Assembly: GCA_030386875.1 (NCBI GenBank)
Contig: CM059576.1
Coordinates: 62,495,581 to 62,559,580 of the forward strand
Source: Morinoia aosen
Taxonomy: Eukaryota; Arthropoda; Malacostraca; Amphipoda; Talitridae
Direction: 5' to 3'
DNA length: 64,000 nucleotides
The position numbers and the translations under genes are program-made. The notes below the pieces were generated by a model. The model saw only the letters and a program-made list of their open reading frames with translations, searched no databases and was not told the origin of the DNA. This document shows, piece after piece, positions 33,741 to 47,334 of this stretch (positions are counted from its first letter, which is position 1; every line of letters begins with the position of its first letter).

Positions 33741-36700
33741 AATTTCTTCTTCTATTGCTGTTGCAAGTAAACGTAAAAAGAAAACCAAAAAAAGTAAATT
33801 CAAAGCAAATCGTTACCGTGGTGTGTTGGAGGCCTTTTTTGAACCTCCCAAGGTATGTTCTTCAGCGTTAGATGGTGCTGAGTGTGATGTGCAAGCTGGT
33901 CTAGATAGGCTGCTAGACTTGGAATTAATAGGGGTACCTGCTAAGGAAACAGAGTATGATAAAGAACTGGAGGATTTCAAAAGTAGCATAGTTTATGCCG
34001 AAGGCAGCTATTCTGTCCATTTGCCCTGGAATCGTAACTTGTTAGCGAAAGTTCCTAATAGTTTCGGGCTAGCTAAGCATCTCGCTCGAAAGGTTGCAGC
34101 TTCTAACTCTCGTAAGGGGATAGAGCAACAGTATAACGATGTTTTTCTTGAGCAACTCGAGCTTGGTATAATTGAGCCTCTAGCACTCGAAACCTTAGAT
34201 GTGCGTGAGCACAAATGGATTCCGCATAGGCCTGTCGTGCGAGAACACGTTACTACTTCCAAGATACGCCCCGTTTTTAATTGTTCGCTGAAGGGAGGAA
34301 AGTTGCCAAGTCTGAATGAGGCTTCGTATGTAGGTCCTAATCTCATGAACGATTTGCTAGGTCTTTTGGTGTACTTTCGGTCCAACTCCATTGTTGTGCT
34401 TTCTGATATTTTCAAGGCGTTCCTTCAGGTAAAGTTAGCCAGGACATTTGACCGTAATCAATTTAGCTTTGATCTCTTTAAAGACGGTGAATTTCAATAT
34501 TTCCGATATACAACCTTATTATTCGGTTTTGTTGCATCCCCATGTATTCTCAATTTTCTTAAACTTCATGCTAAAACCCTGAGTGATTTGGTGGTTAGGG
34601 ACGTAATGGCAAACAAGCTGTACGTGGATAACCTAATTTTTACAACCAATAGTCCCGAGCTTGCGCTTGACACTTTTCAACGCGCAAACAAAGCATTTAA
34701 AGAGAGTGGCTTTCCTTTGCGTCAGTGGCAGACAAATAGTTCTGATCTTATGTCTCAGATTGACCCTGCTCTTTGTAGCGCCAATGTGCACTCCAGAGTG
34801 CTGGGTTATAACTTTAATTCTTCTTCTGATTCTCTTTGCATATCTGTAAAAAGTTTGAATCCTTCCTGTAAAACTCGTAGGAATATGCTGTCGGAAATTG
34901 CTTCCTTGTATGACCCTTTAGGGATTTTGCTACCCTTTTCTGTACGAGGTAAGCTCATTTTGCGTAAATTAACACCGTTGAGACTAGGCTGGGATCAAGA
35001 CGTTCCAGATGATATATTTAAAGAATGGCGTAACTATTGTCAGGAGTTTTCTGAATTGCATGGATTCGAGTTCCCTAGGATGAATCTAGTTGAAACTGAG
35101 AAAATTGACCTAGTAATATTTTGTGACGCTAGTGCGAGCGCTTTTGGCGCCTGTATTTACGGCGTCCAAAAGGAGCGCAGTTCACTAATCTTCTCTAAAG
35201 TTAAAGTGTCGCCTCCTAGGCAAAGAACTCTTCCTTCTCTTGAACTTCTGGCTGTGTACCTTGCCTATCAGTGTCTTGTATCTCTAATGTGTGACGTTAA
35301 CTTTCCTTATGAAGTCTCTAATATAACTTTCCTCACCGATGCCCAGGTTACACTGGCTTGGTTCTTGAGCGGTAAACCTCCACGAAAAAACGTGTTTGTT
35401 AGCAACAGAATAAAAGATATAGACAGCATGCGCCAGACGTTGGAAGGTAAAACTTCTGCTTCTTTCAATTATGAATATGTTCCTACCATGTTCAACATGG
35501 CAGACTTATTAACTCGAAGTATTAAAGTAAAAAAGTTTCTCGAGAGTAAGACAGTGTGGTTGGAAGGTCCTGCCTGGATCCGAGAAGGTAAGGACCAGTG
35601 GCCCAAGGGACACCTGGGTTGCATTCCGCATCAATTTGTTTCCGATGCATGTATTAATGCCAATGTTGTTCCTCCGTGTGAAGCTCCTATTGTGGAGATT
35701 GAGCGCTTCTCCTCCTATCCCAAATTACTAGGTACGATGGAGAAAGTATTTAAAGCTGTCGCTAATTTTCGACGTGCAGATTTGGGCAATGCAAAACTGC
35801 GAGCCTTCATTTTTCTAATTTCTTCTATGCAAAGTAAACACTTTTCAAGCGAGCTCGAGGCCTTAAAAAATAAAAGTCCTCGGCCGCCTCTGTTAGTTAG
35901 AACCTTTAATCTTTTTCTTGATTCGCACGGTCTCATTCGATCTAACAGTCGTATTGCAAACGCTGAAGAATTAGATTATAACACTCGAAACCCCATTTTA
36001 CTGTCTAGTTCTTCTCACTTGACCAATTTGTTAATTTTACACATTCATAAACTTCTTAATCATCAAGGCCTCGAAATCACCGTTCAAAAGCTTAAGCTGG
36101 ACGGTTATGTCTTGCCGCGCTGCAAGCGTACTGTTCGCGGCGTGTTAGCTAAATGCACGGTGTGCAAGAAGCTAAACGCCAAAGCGTTTTCATATCCTGA
36201 TCCTCCTGCTTTACCAGACACTCGTACAAATTTCGTAAGGCCCTTTGCCACAACAGGCATGGACTTCTCTGCCCACTTTTGGGTATTAGACCCTTTTGGT
36301 CACAAACAAAAGGTTTATTTACTATTGTTCACATGCTTCCAAACTAGAGCTATCCATATCGAACTTCTTCCTTCCATGACTCTGGAGGAATTCTGTTTTG
36401 CCTTTATTCGTTTTACCAACGAAAAGGGCATTCCTACACTGTATATTCTGATTATGCTAGAACTTTCACCGCTGCTCCCGATCTTCTATCGGAAGTGTTA
36501 ACTTCCTCTTTGTATGAAGAGCTGTTTCGCCCTTTCAATATGAAGTTCAAAACTATCCCAATTTACAGTCCTCAATTTGGAGCGATTTGGGAACGTCTGT
36601 TTAAGTCCATAAAGGACTGCGTGTATAAACTTTTTGGCCGTAGCACCTATGCCTATTCTTCTTTCCTTACTGTCATTTCTGATATTTCTCTCAACCTCAA

Positions 36701-37437
36701 TCGGCGTCCTCTCTCTTACACTGAGATGAGGGACACGATCTTACCTATAATGCCAATTCAATTTCTTCAACTATATCCAACATCTAATTCTTTAATTCTG
36801 TCTGATGAGCTTCCGGACTTGGAGACCGACGATGTTGAAGTATTTGCTCTCGCTTTTGGAGAGACGCGATGTTATGGTTGCCAAGTTCCGGGAGCTCTGG
36901 TACACTCAATATTTAATTTCCTTGCGAGGTCCATATCCTCTGAAACCTTTACCTTTTGTTAATAAACTATTATCAGTGGGTCAAGTGGTACTTGTAAAAC
37001 ACCCTATAAGACCCAGACCATTTTGGGCCTTGGCTCGCATCAGCGCTTTGCTCCCTGGGCGCGATGGCAAGGTCCGTGTTGTGAGAATTATTAGAGCTGA
37101 TAACTCTGAAAGAGCCATCAAAGTCTCGCTACTATACCCGCTGGAGTTAGCTGTCACTGATCCTACTCCAGAGGAGGTGGGGGATAGCGTAGAAGGGAGT
37201 AGTTCGGGCGAGGAATTACACCCTCGTCTCGAACCTCCCGAGAGTTTCGAAACTCAAAGGGGTAGTTCTACCTTTGAACACCCTGGAGGTCAGCCTCTTA
37301 CTTCATCTTCCTCTGACACGGATTCTTCGGCTTTTTCCGAAGAACCCGTAGCTACTTCTGCTGACCGTCCTAGAAGGCAAGCGGCGTGTCAGCAGCGTAG
37401 TAAGTTGACCTATTTAATTAAGAAAGGGCAATTGTAA
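33736..37437 (+). pseudogene. BEL/Pao pol: RT, RNase H, integrase (frameshifted)
   Basis: 33736-36440 is one long frame. A basic KRKKKTKK linker comes first, then RT with KIRPVFNCS, LSDIFKAFLQVKL (motif A aspartate) and YVDN at 34621-34632 where YVDD is the common form. A Pao-type WQTNS / RNase H segment with CDASASAFGAC (near 35125) follows. An H2C2 integrase zinc region (HIHKLLNHQGLE ... CTVCKKL) and the first integrase D (GMDFSAHF) come next. Near 36440 the frame shifts, and 36441 to about 36860 holds YSDYARTF (second D) and SPQFGAIWERLFKSIK (E). A second shift near 36860 returns to the first frame and a DUF5641-type C-terminus (VGQVVLVKHPIRPRPFWALARI) up to 37437. The two shifts are compensatory in phase. 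It is non-functional. Confidence 0.92.
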
Positions 37438-37583
37438 CCCTTTTCAAACTATATGTACTATAAATGCGCATAATATATTATTAGTCCTTTCCAGTTTATG
37501 CTGGAAGGACGCTTGCATGTACTTGTTTGTATTTCACGGAATTTTCTATAGAAAACTCCGTCTTTTTCTTTTTGCCGGGATTG

Positions 37584-38126
37584 TGTCGCAACTCCAGCCT
37601 TGCTTCCCTTTTTAAGTCCCTTGCAAGCTAATTAATATCTTGCATAATCGGAGACTAGGTCGTTATTTAACATCAAACCTGCCGAAAATATAAAAACGCT
37701 AATTATATATGACAAGCGGGCAATAGTTGGAGTGCTTCACCTTCCAGGCGACATAAAATAATGTTGAACAACCATAAAGTGTTCGTTTATTTGTTACGAG
37801 CGAATCCGAAGCCTCTGCTGCGGATGCGAATCGTCCTTGAAGAGGCAGCCCTTGCGGGTTGCAGCTTCAGTGAGAGACCTACCTTGTGGTCGGACGCACG
37901 TGTGCCTTGCGTGTGTCGACCTCTACCGGCCCTGCTTCCGGGGTGCCTAATTCTGGACAGCCGGCATCTAGTGAAGATTGTTCCCTGAACAAATTCTTCG
38001 AAGTTTCAGGTGAGCACTCTTTAATTATTGTCTGTCTTGTCTAGCTTAGTTGCAGCGTTTCAGAAAAGACTATGTTTTGTGCCAGTTAAATCTGGAAGTT
38101 GTCGCTTTTTGCCGGTAAGCGAGACA
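37584..38126 (+). repeat. BEL/Pao 3' LTR, intact
   Basis: 543 bp from TGTCGCAACT to AAGCGAGACA. This uninterrupted copy is what proves the boundaries of the two insertions in the 5' LTR. It is followed by ACCT, the target duplicate. Confidence 0.96.
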
Positions 38127-40894
38127 ACCTGTCTCAAAGTTCTAGGCCTTCAACTTTTTGTTTAAATTTGAAAAAACCTCGAACATGAGGAAGAAATCGG
38201 GTAAAATGGGGCGATCTAACGCAAAAGTAGGTAATGATCCACCTCTAGTTGAAGTCTCCGGAATCTGAATTTTTTTAATGACTAAATTTATGGCCTGAAA
38301 TGAAACTTTATTGAGTTTAAAGGTTATATATGGATGTGGATCATCATGAAATTGATGTTATGTTTTTGAGGGCGAAAAAATATATATGAAGGATTTGTTG
38401 AATTTCAAAGTTTTTTTCAATTTTTGCCCATTTGAGGGGGTTTTGCGAATTTTTGAGAGTTTGACTGTGTTGTTGAAGTTGATAAAAATTTATTGTAACT
38501 CGTGAGTCAACATTGTAACTGGCTTTTTTCGCCTTGAAATTCTTGAAACTTTTTCACATGACGCGTAATTCATCAATTTGAAGGGTTTATATTGCTTTCA
38601 CAGAAAACTTTATAGAGAACAAATGTGTTTAAAATATGCGATTTACCTTATGGTAGAATTATTTCACCTCCAACAAGTTTTGGTACAGAAAAAAAATTTT
38701 GGCTCCTCGATAAATTTTTTCGCAAGTCGAGAAAATGGCAATCCATGGCGATTTCCAATTGCAATATCTCAATGAGGTTCAGAATTTGAGGCTCAAATCT
38801 TCTGCTGCTTGTAGAAGTTGTAATGTAAATGTTGTTACAACTACAGAGATGTTACAACTAATGTTAAAGTGTCCGTATCATCGTACTAAATAAGTAAAGT
38901 GACTTCCATTATAACTGATTTTTTGAATGGATTTGTTAACCCTTAAAAAAATTGTCTTTCTAATGGATAGAAAATTATTTAAATGGTATACTTGTTGATT
39001 AAATGTCATAGTTAGGAGAACACATGCTTCTGTGACACTGCAGTAATTTCGGACAGTGACCTGTTACATCAGGTTTTCATGAAAAGAGATACAAAAACAA
39101 GACATAAGTTCTTAAAAGTGAAAAGTGTCACCTTTCTACAATGAAACGAAACTTGAAAAGAAGTTTTGAATATTGTTTAATGAAAATGAACATGATACGC
39201 AAATTTCAAAAGATGAGAACTCGTCAAGTTTCGTAGTACATAGAGAAATTATACATTTCGTAGGTATATTACTTTCAAGTGTCGTGGGTATTCGATGGTC
39301 CAATTACTCCTCACAGACGCGGACTGCCGTGGCCCTTATGGCTTGGATACCAAGCAAGATGGATACTTAATAGTTATTATTTGTTGATATAACTTGTTTC
39401 TTTTAATGTATAACTCATTTATGTATGTTAAGCTTCGTTGTTACTCGAATCTTTGCATTATATACTTAAATATTGAGTGAAGTAAAAACATCATTTTTTA
39501 GTTGAGTTAGCCCTCGAAGCTTTGCTTAAGTGCTGTACATGTTCGGTAATTTTGAGGTCTACCGTGAAAGTTGTTGGTAGTGAGTTGAAATAAATGATAG
39601 AGACTTTCTAATCGCCTCTACATGAAAGTGATGTATTGAGGAGAATTTGTGGTAACGCAAGGAAAAAGACATGTTCATGAATAATGAAAGACCTCATTTC
39701 GAGAAATTAAGATCTGACAATCTCTCATACGAACCCAGATTATGATGCTAAGTTCTTTGGGCGGTGAAAACCAGTCAAGCTAGTAAATTTGATGGGAGGA
39801 TCGATTTCATGTTTTTCTGGAGGTAAATTGAACATTTATGGGTTGAAATCGCGAACATGAATTCATTTATAAATTCGAGAAATCGCTCATTCCACTTAGT
39901 TCGATACGAAATTTGCATGAAACTCTAGTGAGAACTCACTTGTTGTGTGTCAAGCATTGTTGTTACTTCATAGTTTGCTGTACAGATTTCGATATTGAGA
40001 AACTGCATAACAGGATTTATTAGTTCAGTTACCCCTCAAAGCTTCGCTCCAGCAGCGCATATTTTCAGTTCTTTGAAGATACACTATGAAAGTTGCCCGG
40101 TAGAAAAACTGATTATCTAACTGAACGAGTAACCGATGCCTCTTAGTTGTGTCGAATATTGCATGGAACTTGCGTTATGTTGAGACGCGATTGGTGATGC
40201 ATATGTGAACTCGGTGGGCAAATAAGTGTAGTTTTAATTAGGCATATCAACATGTGTATTGGAGGTAGATGTTCGTCGATTTGGTACAATGTACATCTTT
40301 ATGAGTTTTGTTTCTGCTGACATTTTGAGAACGGACCTATCGATATAATGGGGAGAATGAGTTATTTGCAAAAATCCAATACACGTTTAAATGGACGATT
40401 AAGGGTACTTCTAAATTACCTAGAGAATTGATTTTGGGCTCAAATGAAGCGGAATGTAAAGCAAGGTGTGAATGTTGGTGAGGAAATAACTTTCATTCAT
40501 AATTGCTTGATATATGGAGAAATGAGTTTTGTAAAATGTTTTGGCCGTTATTTCGTCATTGGAACGTGTTTTGAACGATTTTTTGAGTATTTTTGGACAT
40601 TTCGATCTGTGTAATGATCACGGATTTGAAAAATTTGGTGAAAAGTTCGATAAAAGTGTACGGATATTAAAATGTTATCATCAATGCAAAATGGGATGCA
40701 TATGAGAATTGCTGCAAATGAAAATGTCAGTACCATGCGGACAGGTACTTTTGAGGCTGTTAGTGAACTGTACGGGGTAAGTACGGTGAAAATGGGTAAA
40801 AATAAGGCAGAAATGGCATTTTTTAGAGTTTGAAATTGTTTCTAAGGTAAATGCAGTGCCCCTCGAGTATGACTAATATAAGAGCTGCAATTAT

Positions 40895-40930
40895 GCCGCT
40901 CTGCGAGGTGCGTAGCACCCGTAGAGCGGC
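40895..40930. repeat. GC-rich perfect-stem hairpin
   Basis: GCCGCTCT, spacer GCGA, GGTGC, loop GTA, GCACC, spacer CGT, AGAGCGGC. This gives two perfect stems (8 bp and 5 bp) around an internal loop. It stands in AT-rich DNA, and its role is unknown. Confidence 0.85.
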
Positions 40931-42306
40931 GCAAGAACTGAGATTTAATTTTCCAAACCTTCGAATTAAACCGCGCGACGGCGCGTCCCATCATTAGTAA
41001 CCCAATGAAGATGAACAGGTGGCGATGTATTTTTTATGCTGTGAGAATTATCTTCCGTTTATATGTGGTATTGCGATGGTATTTTGATTTTGTGACGATC
41101 TTAATTTGACTGAGGATGAATGATTGTTAAAGATTGCAGCAGGATTTGATGATTTAAGGGGTCTGCGTGAATAAGTGAGACGCCATCTGATGTATGTAAA
41201 TATAACGCTCATTGGCATCATTTATTCGTGGACACAAATATATATTCAGTATTGGGTATTTGGTGTTCATTTGAAAACTATTGATAGTAATTGGATGTGT
41301 CATGAATTTGGTGAATATTTTGCGTTTTCTGTTGAAGGTTTTAAATGAATTTTCAGAACGAAAGGATATTTCTCTCATACGAAAGTTAGTCTACTATTTT
41401 GATATGAGAAGTGGCAATTGTTGGATGTTGCGGGTAGCCTAATTTTCGTGCGTCTGGCTATGGCGGAATTTTAAGTAGGTATGATATAATTGCATTTATT
41501 TTGAAACCGCATGTATAAGTAAAATTGTGAATGAGGCTCATGTAATTGAAATTGGTTATAGGTAATATTTAATGTATTCTGGGCGAATGAACGATCATAT
41601 TGATAGGGTTTCAAGCATGTTCGACCTTAGGTGAATTCGGGATTTAATATTAAGATTTCATTCTGTCACGACTCAGTTTAGTATATTGTTAATATACTTA
41701 CATTCGCGCTTCATATTATGGATTTAGGTAATTTTAAGGTTTGATTTAGGTGAAGGTATGTTGTTGTGTGTAGGTTAGGTTAAATATGTAAGAAACGGAG
41801 GATGGACGTTAAGTTGGAAGGAATTAAAGAAGATTAGTCGAAAATTAAACATTAAAATAGGATAGGTTAGGTTATAAATTCATGTTAGGATGAAATAGGT
41901 TGTTTTAGATTAGATTTGGCTAGGTTGGCATAGATTTGTTGGGGTTAAGTTACGTCCAGGTGTAATAGTGAAACTCATTTCTTCTTGGATGAATTCTGAC
42001 TTGTGTAGTCTTTATGAAATGAAGTTACCAGCAGGTTCGTTTGGTTATAATGTGCAAAAGAATAAACAGGTTAATGAAGTGATCTTGAATCAGTTGATAT
42101 GTGGTTAGTTTTAGTTTTGTTGGGTTCAAGGTTTTCCAATTGGTGTTTATACATTTATATTTATAAGTTTTTCTCTGATTTTAGTGGTAAGCGAAATGTT
42201 GTTGGTGTGTGGAAGTTCAACATAGAGCTTCGAGTGGAATATATTGTATACATATCGATTTGTGACTTGAGACGATGGTGTATCTGATTGTGTTGGCCAA
42301 TTGTGG

Positions 42307-42432
42307 TTATTTTTACAAGTGTGCGCGACATATGTATGTGTATATGTGTGTCTGTGTGTGGGAGTGAGTGCGTAAGAGTGTGAAAGTTTGGGGTGTAGAG
42401 CTGTGCGTGGCTTTGTGTGTGTGTGTGTGTGG
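42307..42432. repeat. GT-rich microsatellite region
   Basis: Several GTGTGT / TGTATGTG tracts, the longest a pure GT run at about 42414-42431. Confidence 0.9.
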
Positions 42433-44108
42433 TCCGCCCCGGTCTATGCTGATTGTAGTTAGTCCTGCTTCCAAAAATAAGTGGGGTGTTTTCATCAGCT
42501 GGGTTCAACGCCTTATCAACTAACCATGTGAGGATCATCGAAACGTGGAAATGAAGTTGTTAAACCAGAGCGAGTGTCCTTTCGATTAGTGGATGAAAAT
42601 AATGCAATTGTCGTATTATTCATTGAAAGGTTTTATTCAATTTTGATCATTTAACTTGGGCATTGATGTATTCGGGCTATGTCGCAGGAAGATTATTAAC
42701 AATATGTTGCAGGTAAAATTTTTGCCGAGACCGACACCGGTATAATTTTATTTGCGATGCCGATCTAAAATTCAAATTTTAATATGATCATTGAGTGTAA
42801 AGTAATTGTGGCTTGAATTTCTCTAAGATTAACTCAAAAACTGTTTACAATTATGTCATTCATTTAATTTGATGCTCGTTACAAGTTCTGATAGTCCATC
42901 ATTTTTCGAACGATATAATCAAGCCTAAATATTAAGTGGAATACAAGTATTATTTTTAATATTTCTCCTGTTTATAATTACAATGATACTATTACTCAAA
43001 CGGTTTTTGAAATTTAACTTTCTTCAATTAAGTATTATTACGACGAACTTCTCTCTAGTTTCCGGTGAGCATGAGTCTTTCCAAATATTTCGAAAAGTCG
43101 ATAATTTGCTTCATCTGTGATTTGTTGAATTACCTTTCATTCTTAACGAAGTATGTTAAATTATTGTACAAACTAAGAAACTTGATCCATTTGAACTCAC
43201 GTTATGGGCATGTTGCAATCATTATTGAATATCTAGTGTAAGCTATGTAAAACATGATTAACGATGCCTATGTACTTTCACTTATCCTAATCATGCAGAA
43301 CACTAGAGAGTATCATTTTATGTTTTGAAATTTTGGTACACTAATGATCTACACTTACTTCATCTGCTTCGAAATAATGCAGAAATAGTATTTAGGTTCG
43401 ACAAAATCGTTACGGTGGTTTGAAGCATCATTAAGTACAGAGAACGAATTTCATTGACTTGGTAAAGAGTTGGTGAGAAATTTCAGTTTGATACTCATGA
43501 AACGGAAGATTAACTGTATTATAAATATCCATTCCGAAAAGAATAAATAAGTTTAAGGAAATAATGGTTCGATCTCAGTATTAATTTCAATGTTGAAATC
43601 AAAGGTAATAAAAGAAATGCGTGCGTATTTCGCTGTTTTGGTAGGATTTTTCACTTAAAATTATTGCACTGAGTAATAGTGAAGATGCTTCAACATAAAT
43701 TATGCTCATGAGGAAAGAAAAAGTTGAAAGATTTCCAAGTTCAGCGATGAATTTGGTTACTTAAAACTTGAAAATTAAACCAAAAATCTGAAGTTTTCAT
43801 GTTGACGATGGTAACTGTTTCAGAAAATGCATGTTGCTTCGACGCTTATCGGACTACTCATCACTGTTGAAACTACTACATGAAAGTGCTCGGAATGAAT
43901 CAGTTATGTAGTTTGTCAAAATAGTATTGGGTGTTCCGTCACTTAATAGCTTGCTTGAGTTGAGCATTATCGCTTTGCGTAACTGGCGTAGACACTCAAC
44001 CACGATTTGTTTATGTACGCAATAGAATTGTTTCGACATGTAAATGCTGTCATAACATATTTCTCAGTTGCTCTTTTCTTATGACTGTGAGAGTGATCGA
44101 CTTTTTAA

Positions 44109-45294
44109 AGCGACACCGTCTAGGTAGAAATCAGGATATGTGTTGATTTTCTGTTTTTATATGCATCTTATAGAAGATTTTCTTGCGCTTCCATTGGTAC
44201 CATCCGTTCACGTCTACTCCGAAAGGTGCGCCCACCAGAGGGGGGGGGAGGGGAGCGATGGGGGTGGAGTGACCTTGAACCCTTGAACCCTCCCCCCTCA
44301 TTATTGGGGGTCAATTGAGCGTATTTCTCTGCGGGAATGGCATTATAGTTCGTTAATGGGCTACTCAAAGTGCTTCCATTTTTCAAACGAAACATTCTAA
44401 CGCTGAGCAAATATTTTTTTTTTAATTTTTGACAATTTTAGAATTTAGCTGTTCTGCCGTATCTATGATACCGCAGCTTTCATTCATAGCTCGATGACAG
44501 CTGCAGTATCATAGCTACAGCTATAGCGAGCACACCAATCTAAAGGGCTTGAAAAGAGCTATAAAACAAAGGAGTTGACTTGACAAAAAACGTATTTTGG
44601 TCGAAAAAGAATTAAAAATTAAAAAAAATAATTGTTTTCAGGAATTACACCTATTCTCTTTTCTTGTATATTTTTTCTCAGAGTAACAGAGCTACAACAA
44701 TCAAAATTATATCAATCGAAAGGTCTTAAAAAGAGCTACAAACGCTCAAGAGTTCATTGTAGAAAACCCTATAGTTCAAAAGATAAAAAGAAAAACATTT
44801 TTTGTGAAAAAACACGTTTTTCTGGAAACTTGATAATTGGTTTTTCAAATGTATCTTCTTCCACAATTTTAGAGCTACAAGAATGGTTTATATACCATTC
44901 GATAGGGCTTATCAAGTTCTATCGATTTGCAATAGGATTTTTTGATACATTTATTATTTTGAAAATTACACCACATGAAAAAAAAAATTGAAAAAAGTTT
45001 ATTGTTTTTTAATTCCCAAAATCCACAAAAAGAAGTTATCAAAATTCCCTATTGCGAATCGTTAGATAGACATATAAGCAATCTAAAAATGAAGTACTGG
45101 TTCTGTAACTTCGAAATTGTAGAAGGAGATAGATTTTACAAAACCCCCCATTTTATCATATTTTTCGAAAAAAAGTGCAGCTAAAAAAATTTCGTCGAAT
45201 TAATAAATGATCTATGTATCATTTCACACCTACTGTGAAAATTTCAGAGAAATCCATCCGTAAATAACGGACTTTTTTTACGTAGACGGTGTCC
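44109..45294. mobile_element. TTAA MITE with GACACCGTCTA ends
   Basis: TTAA at 44105-44108 and 45295-45298 flanks short inverted ends: left AGCGACACCGTCTAGG, right complement GGACACCGTCTACG. The inside has diverged direct repeats about 150-160 bp apart (a GGGCTTGAAAAGAGCTAYAA type block near 44546, 44720 and, weakly, 44905). There is no transposase. TTAA suggests a piggyBac or Kolobok relative. Confidence 0.75.
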
Positions 45295-45298
45295 TTAA

Positions 45299-47330
45299 AG
45301 CGCCACTATTGAAGAATACGTGCAGTTTACGTGAAACTGCTTTGACAGATTTTGAAAGAGATTAGGAGGCTCATTTGACCGGCGACTGTACTGCTCACGT
45401 GTTGCGTCGCTCCCTTTCTTGACGTTGAGTGGTCACCGGAGCAGCGTTTTGATGCTGCGACGATAGCCGGGCGTCAGTCCACTGCCAACGATTTTTTTTC
45501 TTACGAAACAAGTCTGACCTACAAGTTTTGTAAATTCATTAAACGTCTAAGTTGGAATAAGAATATAAGTTCAGTAAAATGAATTTTTTTAGCCTTCGGA
45601 GGACGCGTGACACTTAAAATCTCGTTTATGTGATGAAAATTATCAAAGAATCGTAAATCAAGTTATAGAAGTTTCTCTATTGCCTTTACAGTGGCATTTC
45701 TAGAGTAATATTGTATTACTCAATCTAATGTTTGTTTGAAATTCGAGAAGTACTGAAAAACTAGGTTTCCGTTATCGAGGCTTGTGTACATGTGCTACAG
45801 ATGATTTTAAAGGCAGCCTAAATTGTTGTTAATTTGTTTGTTCGGAAGTCATTGGCTGTTAACAAAAAATTAATTCTGTTCGAAATCGGATTAAACTTTT
45901 TATGTGTTTCTCAAATGCTTTACTAAAGGTAGGTAGGGCCGAAACAGGTCTACATATAATGTATATTGTCTATGAGTTACACAGGCAGATTTTCACAATT
46001 TCCCATCGTATCTGATGAAAAGCTTTACTCGAGCAATTTTTTGAGAAAGGAAAAATTCTGAATAGACAATGGTTAATTAAGTTTAATGAGCACCATGAAC
46101 ACCATGTTGTTATTTTGGTGCGGCGTATATTAACACATGTGCCGCGACAATTTCAAGTCTCGTAAATTATTTTTAAAGTCAGTGGTGATACAGGCATGAA
46201 TATTGGAGGCTTTAATAAGCAGTGAGATGAATGAAGATGTGTATGTCCTCCTGGTCGTTGAATGCTTTAATTAAGATGTGGTTTATTGAGCTCGTCTAAC
46301 CCCTGGGTGCCGTGTGCGTAAGAGCAGACGTTTCTCCCGCCTGTCTGAAGTGAAAGTTCTATTGTCATGTATGAATAATAATTATTCCTTCTCTTTAAAC
46401 TCATTTCTCGGATGAAAATGAATAATAAAGATTTATTTATACTAATTTATGAAGTGTAATTAGTAAGATGAGTAGATTTCATATTTTTGTGCTGCGTCAT
46501 TGCCTTTCTTCGAACCCACTGTTTGTCTCTTAAGAAAGTAGCTACTAATTTGCTTAATACTTGTAGTTTAAAATAAAGCTTTCTGACTTTGTCGAAATAC
46601 AAAACTAATCGAAGCAACTGAAAACCTTAGATCAATGCCGTGACTCTTGAATTTGATCCAAAATGTCATTGATGTGCCTACGAAATATAATGAAGCATTT
46701 TGAAATTATAGCGGGAAAATCGTGGTAATGAAAATCCTGGGTAGAATATCTACTCCTCTCTATTTAATGTCTTTGCATATAAAAATTATTGCACACTATA
46801 TCCTCCATATATATTGCGTAATAACTTCATTGTTGGGATTGATCGAGGGCGGCCTGCCCGTACCCACAACCCCGTCGGTCACATGGTAAAGAATACGCTG
46901 CATTTTCCGGCAGCTTGAGTAGATGTCGCGATCTTCTTGCTATACAACACACAAAATCTTCTCTCCAAATTCCTACTGTTCCTGCTGTCCTGTATGACTT
47001 TTTCTGCATTATGTTTAGTTTGTGTGTTTCTGCATTATTACTGCAATAAAACCACTTCATTCTCTATTGAAATCAATTCAATGCATTCGCAGTTGGGCTG
47101 GATTTGTCATCATGAACTCGCAACAATACTTCCGTTTGTTTAACCCCTAGCACGTAGCGCGTAGCAATAACCTTTTTTCCATGGCGGCATAATTTTCCCG
47201 GATTTTTCAAAACCATGAATGTAACTCATTTCTGATGCCTCATGAGAAGCCTTTAATTTGCTGTTAAACAGTATTGGAAAATTCAATTATGTTTCTTATC
47301 TGGGTGTGAGAGCACTCATGTACTACAATA
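45299..47330. other. Noncoding stretch
   Basis: No gene or repeat could be supported. It is AT-rich apart from a GC-richer patch at 46840-46890. Confidence 0.5.
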
Positions 47331-47334
47331 ACCT

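Larger units (their letters stand above)
25880..38126 (+). mobile_element. BEL/Pao LTR retrotransposon with nested insertions
   Basis: LTRs begin TGTCGCAACT and end AAGCGAGACA. The 3' LTR (37584-38126) is intact at 543 bp. The 5' LTR is in three pieces (25880-26179, 26858-26907, 30868-31070) because a foldback MITE and a pogo/Tigger element entered it. ACCT precedes the 5' LTR (25876-25879) and follows the 3' LTR (38127-38130), a 4-bp target duplication. Over the first 300 bp I count 10 substitutions between the LTRs, so this is not a very young insertion. The internal order gag, zinc knuckles, protease, RT, RNase H, integrase is that of BEL/Pao. Several stops and frameshifts inactivate it. 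No primer-binding site was convincing next to the 5' LTR. Confidence 0.95.
38131..44104. other. Long noncoding AT-rich stretch
   Basis: About 6 kb without a supported gene; all open frames are short. Besides the hairpin and GT repeat listed separately, several TAGGTTAGGTTA-like motifs occur at 41770-41960. No coding exon or transposon was recognised. Confidence 0.5.

Noticed and set aside
41766..41960. TTAGG-like motifs as interstitial telomere
   Set aside because: Only two adjacent units at a time occur (TAGGTTAGGTTA), scattered; similar scraps occur at 62905. No array is present.
42161..42538. 125-codon minus-strand frame
   Set aside because: His/Thr-rich content comes from GT microsatellite tracts, and no domain is recognised.
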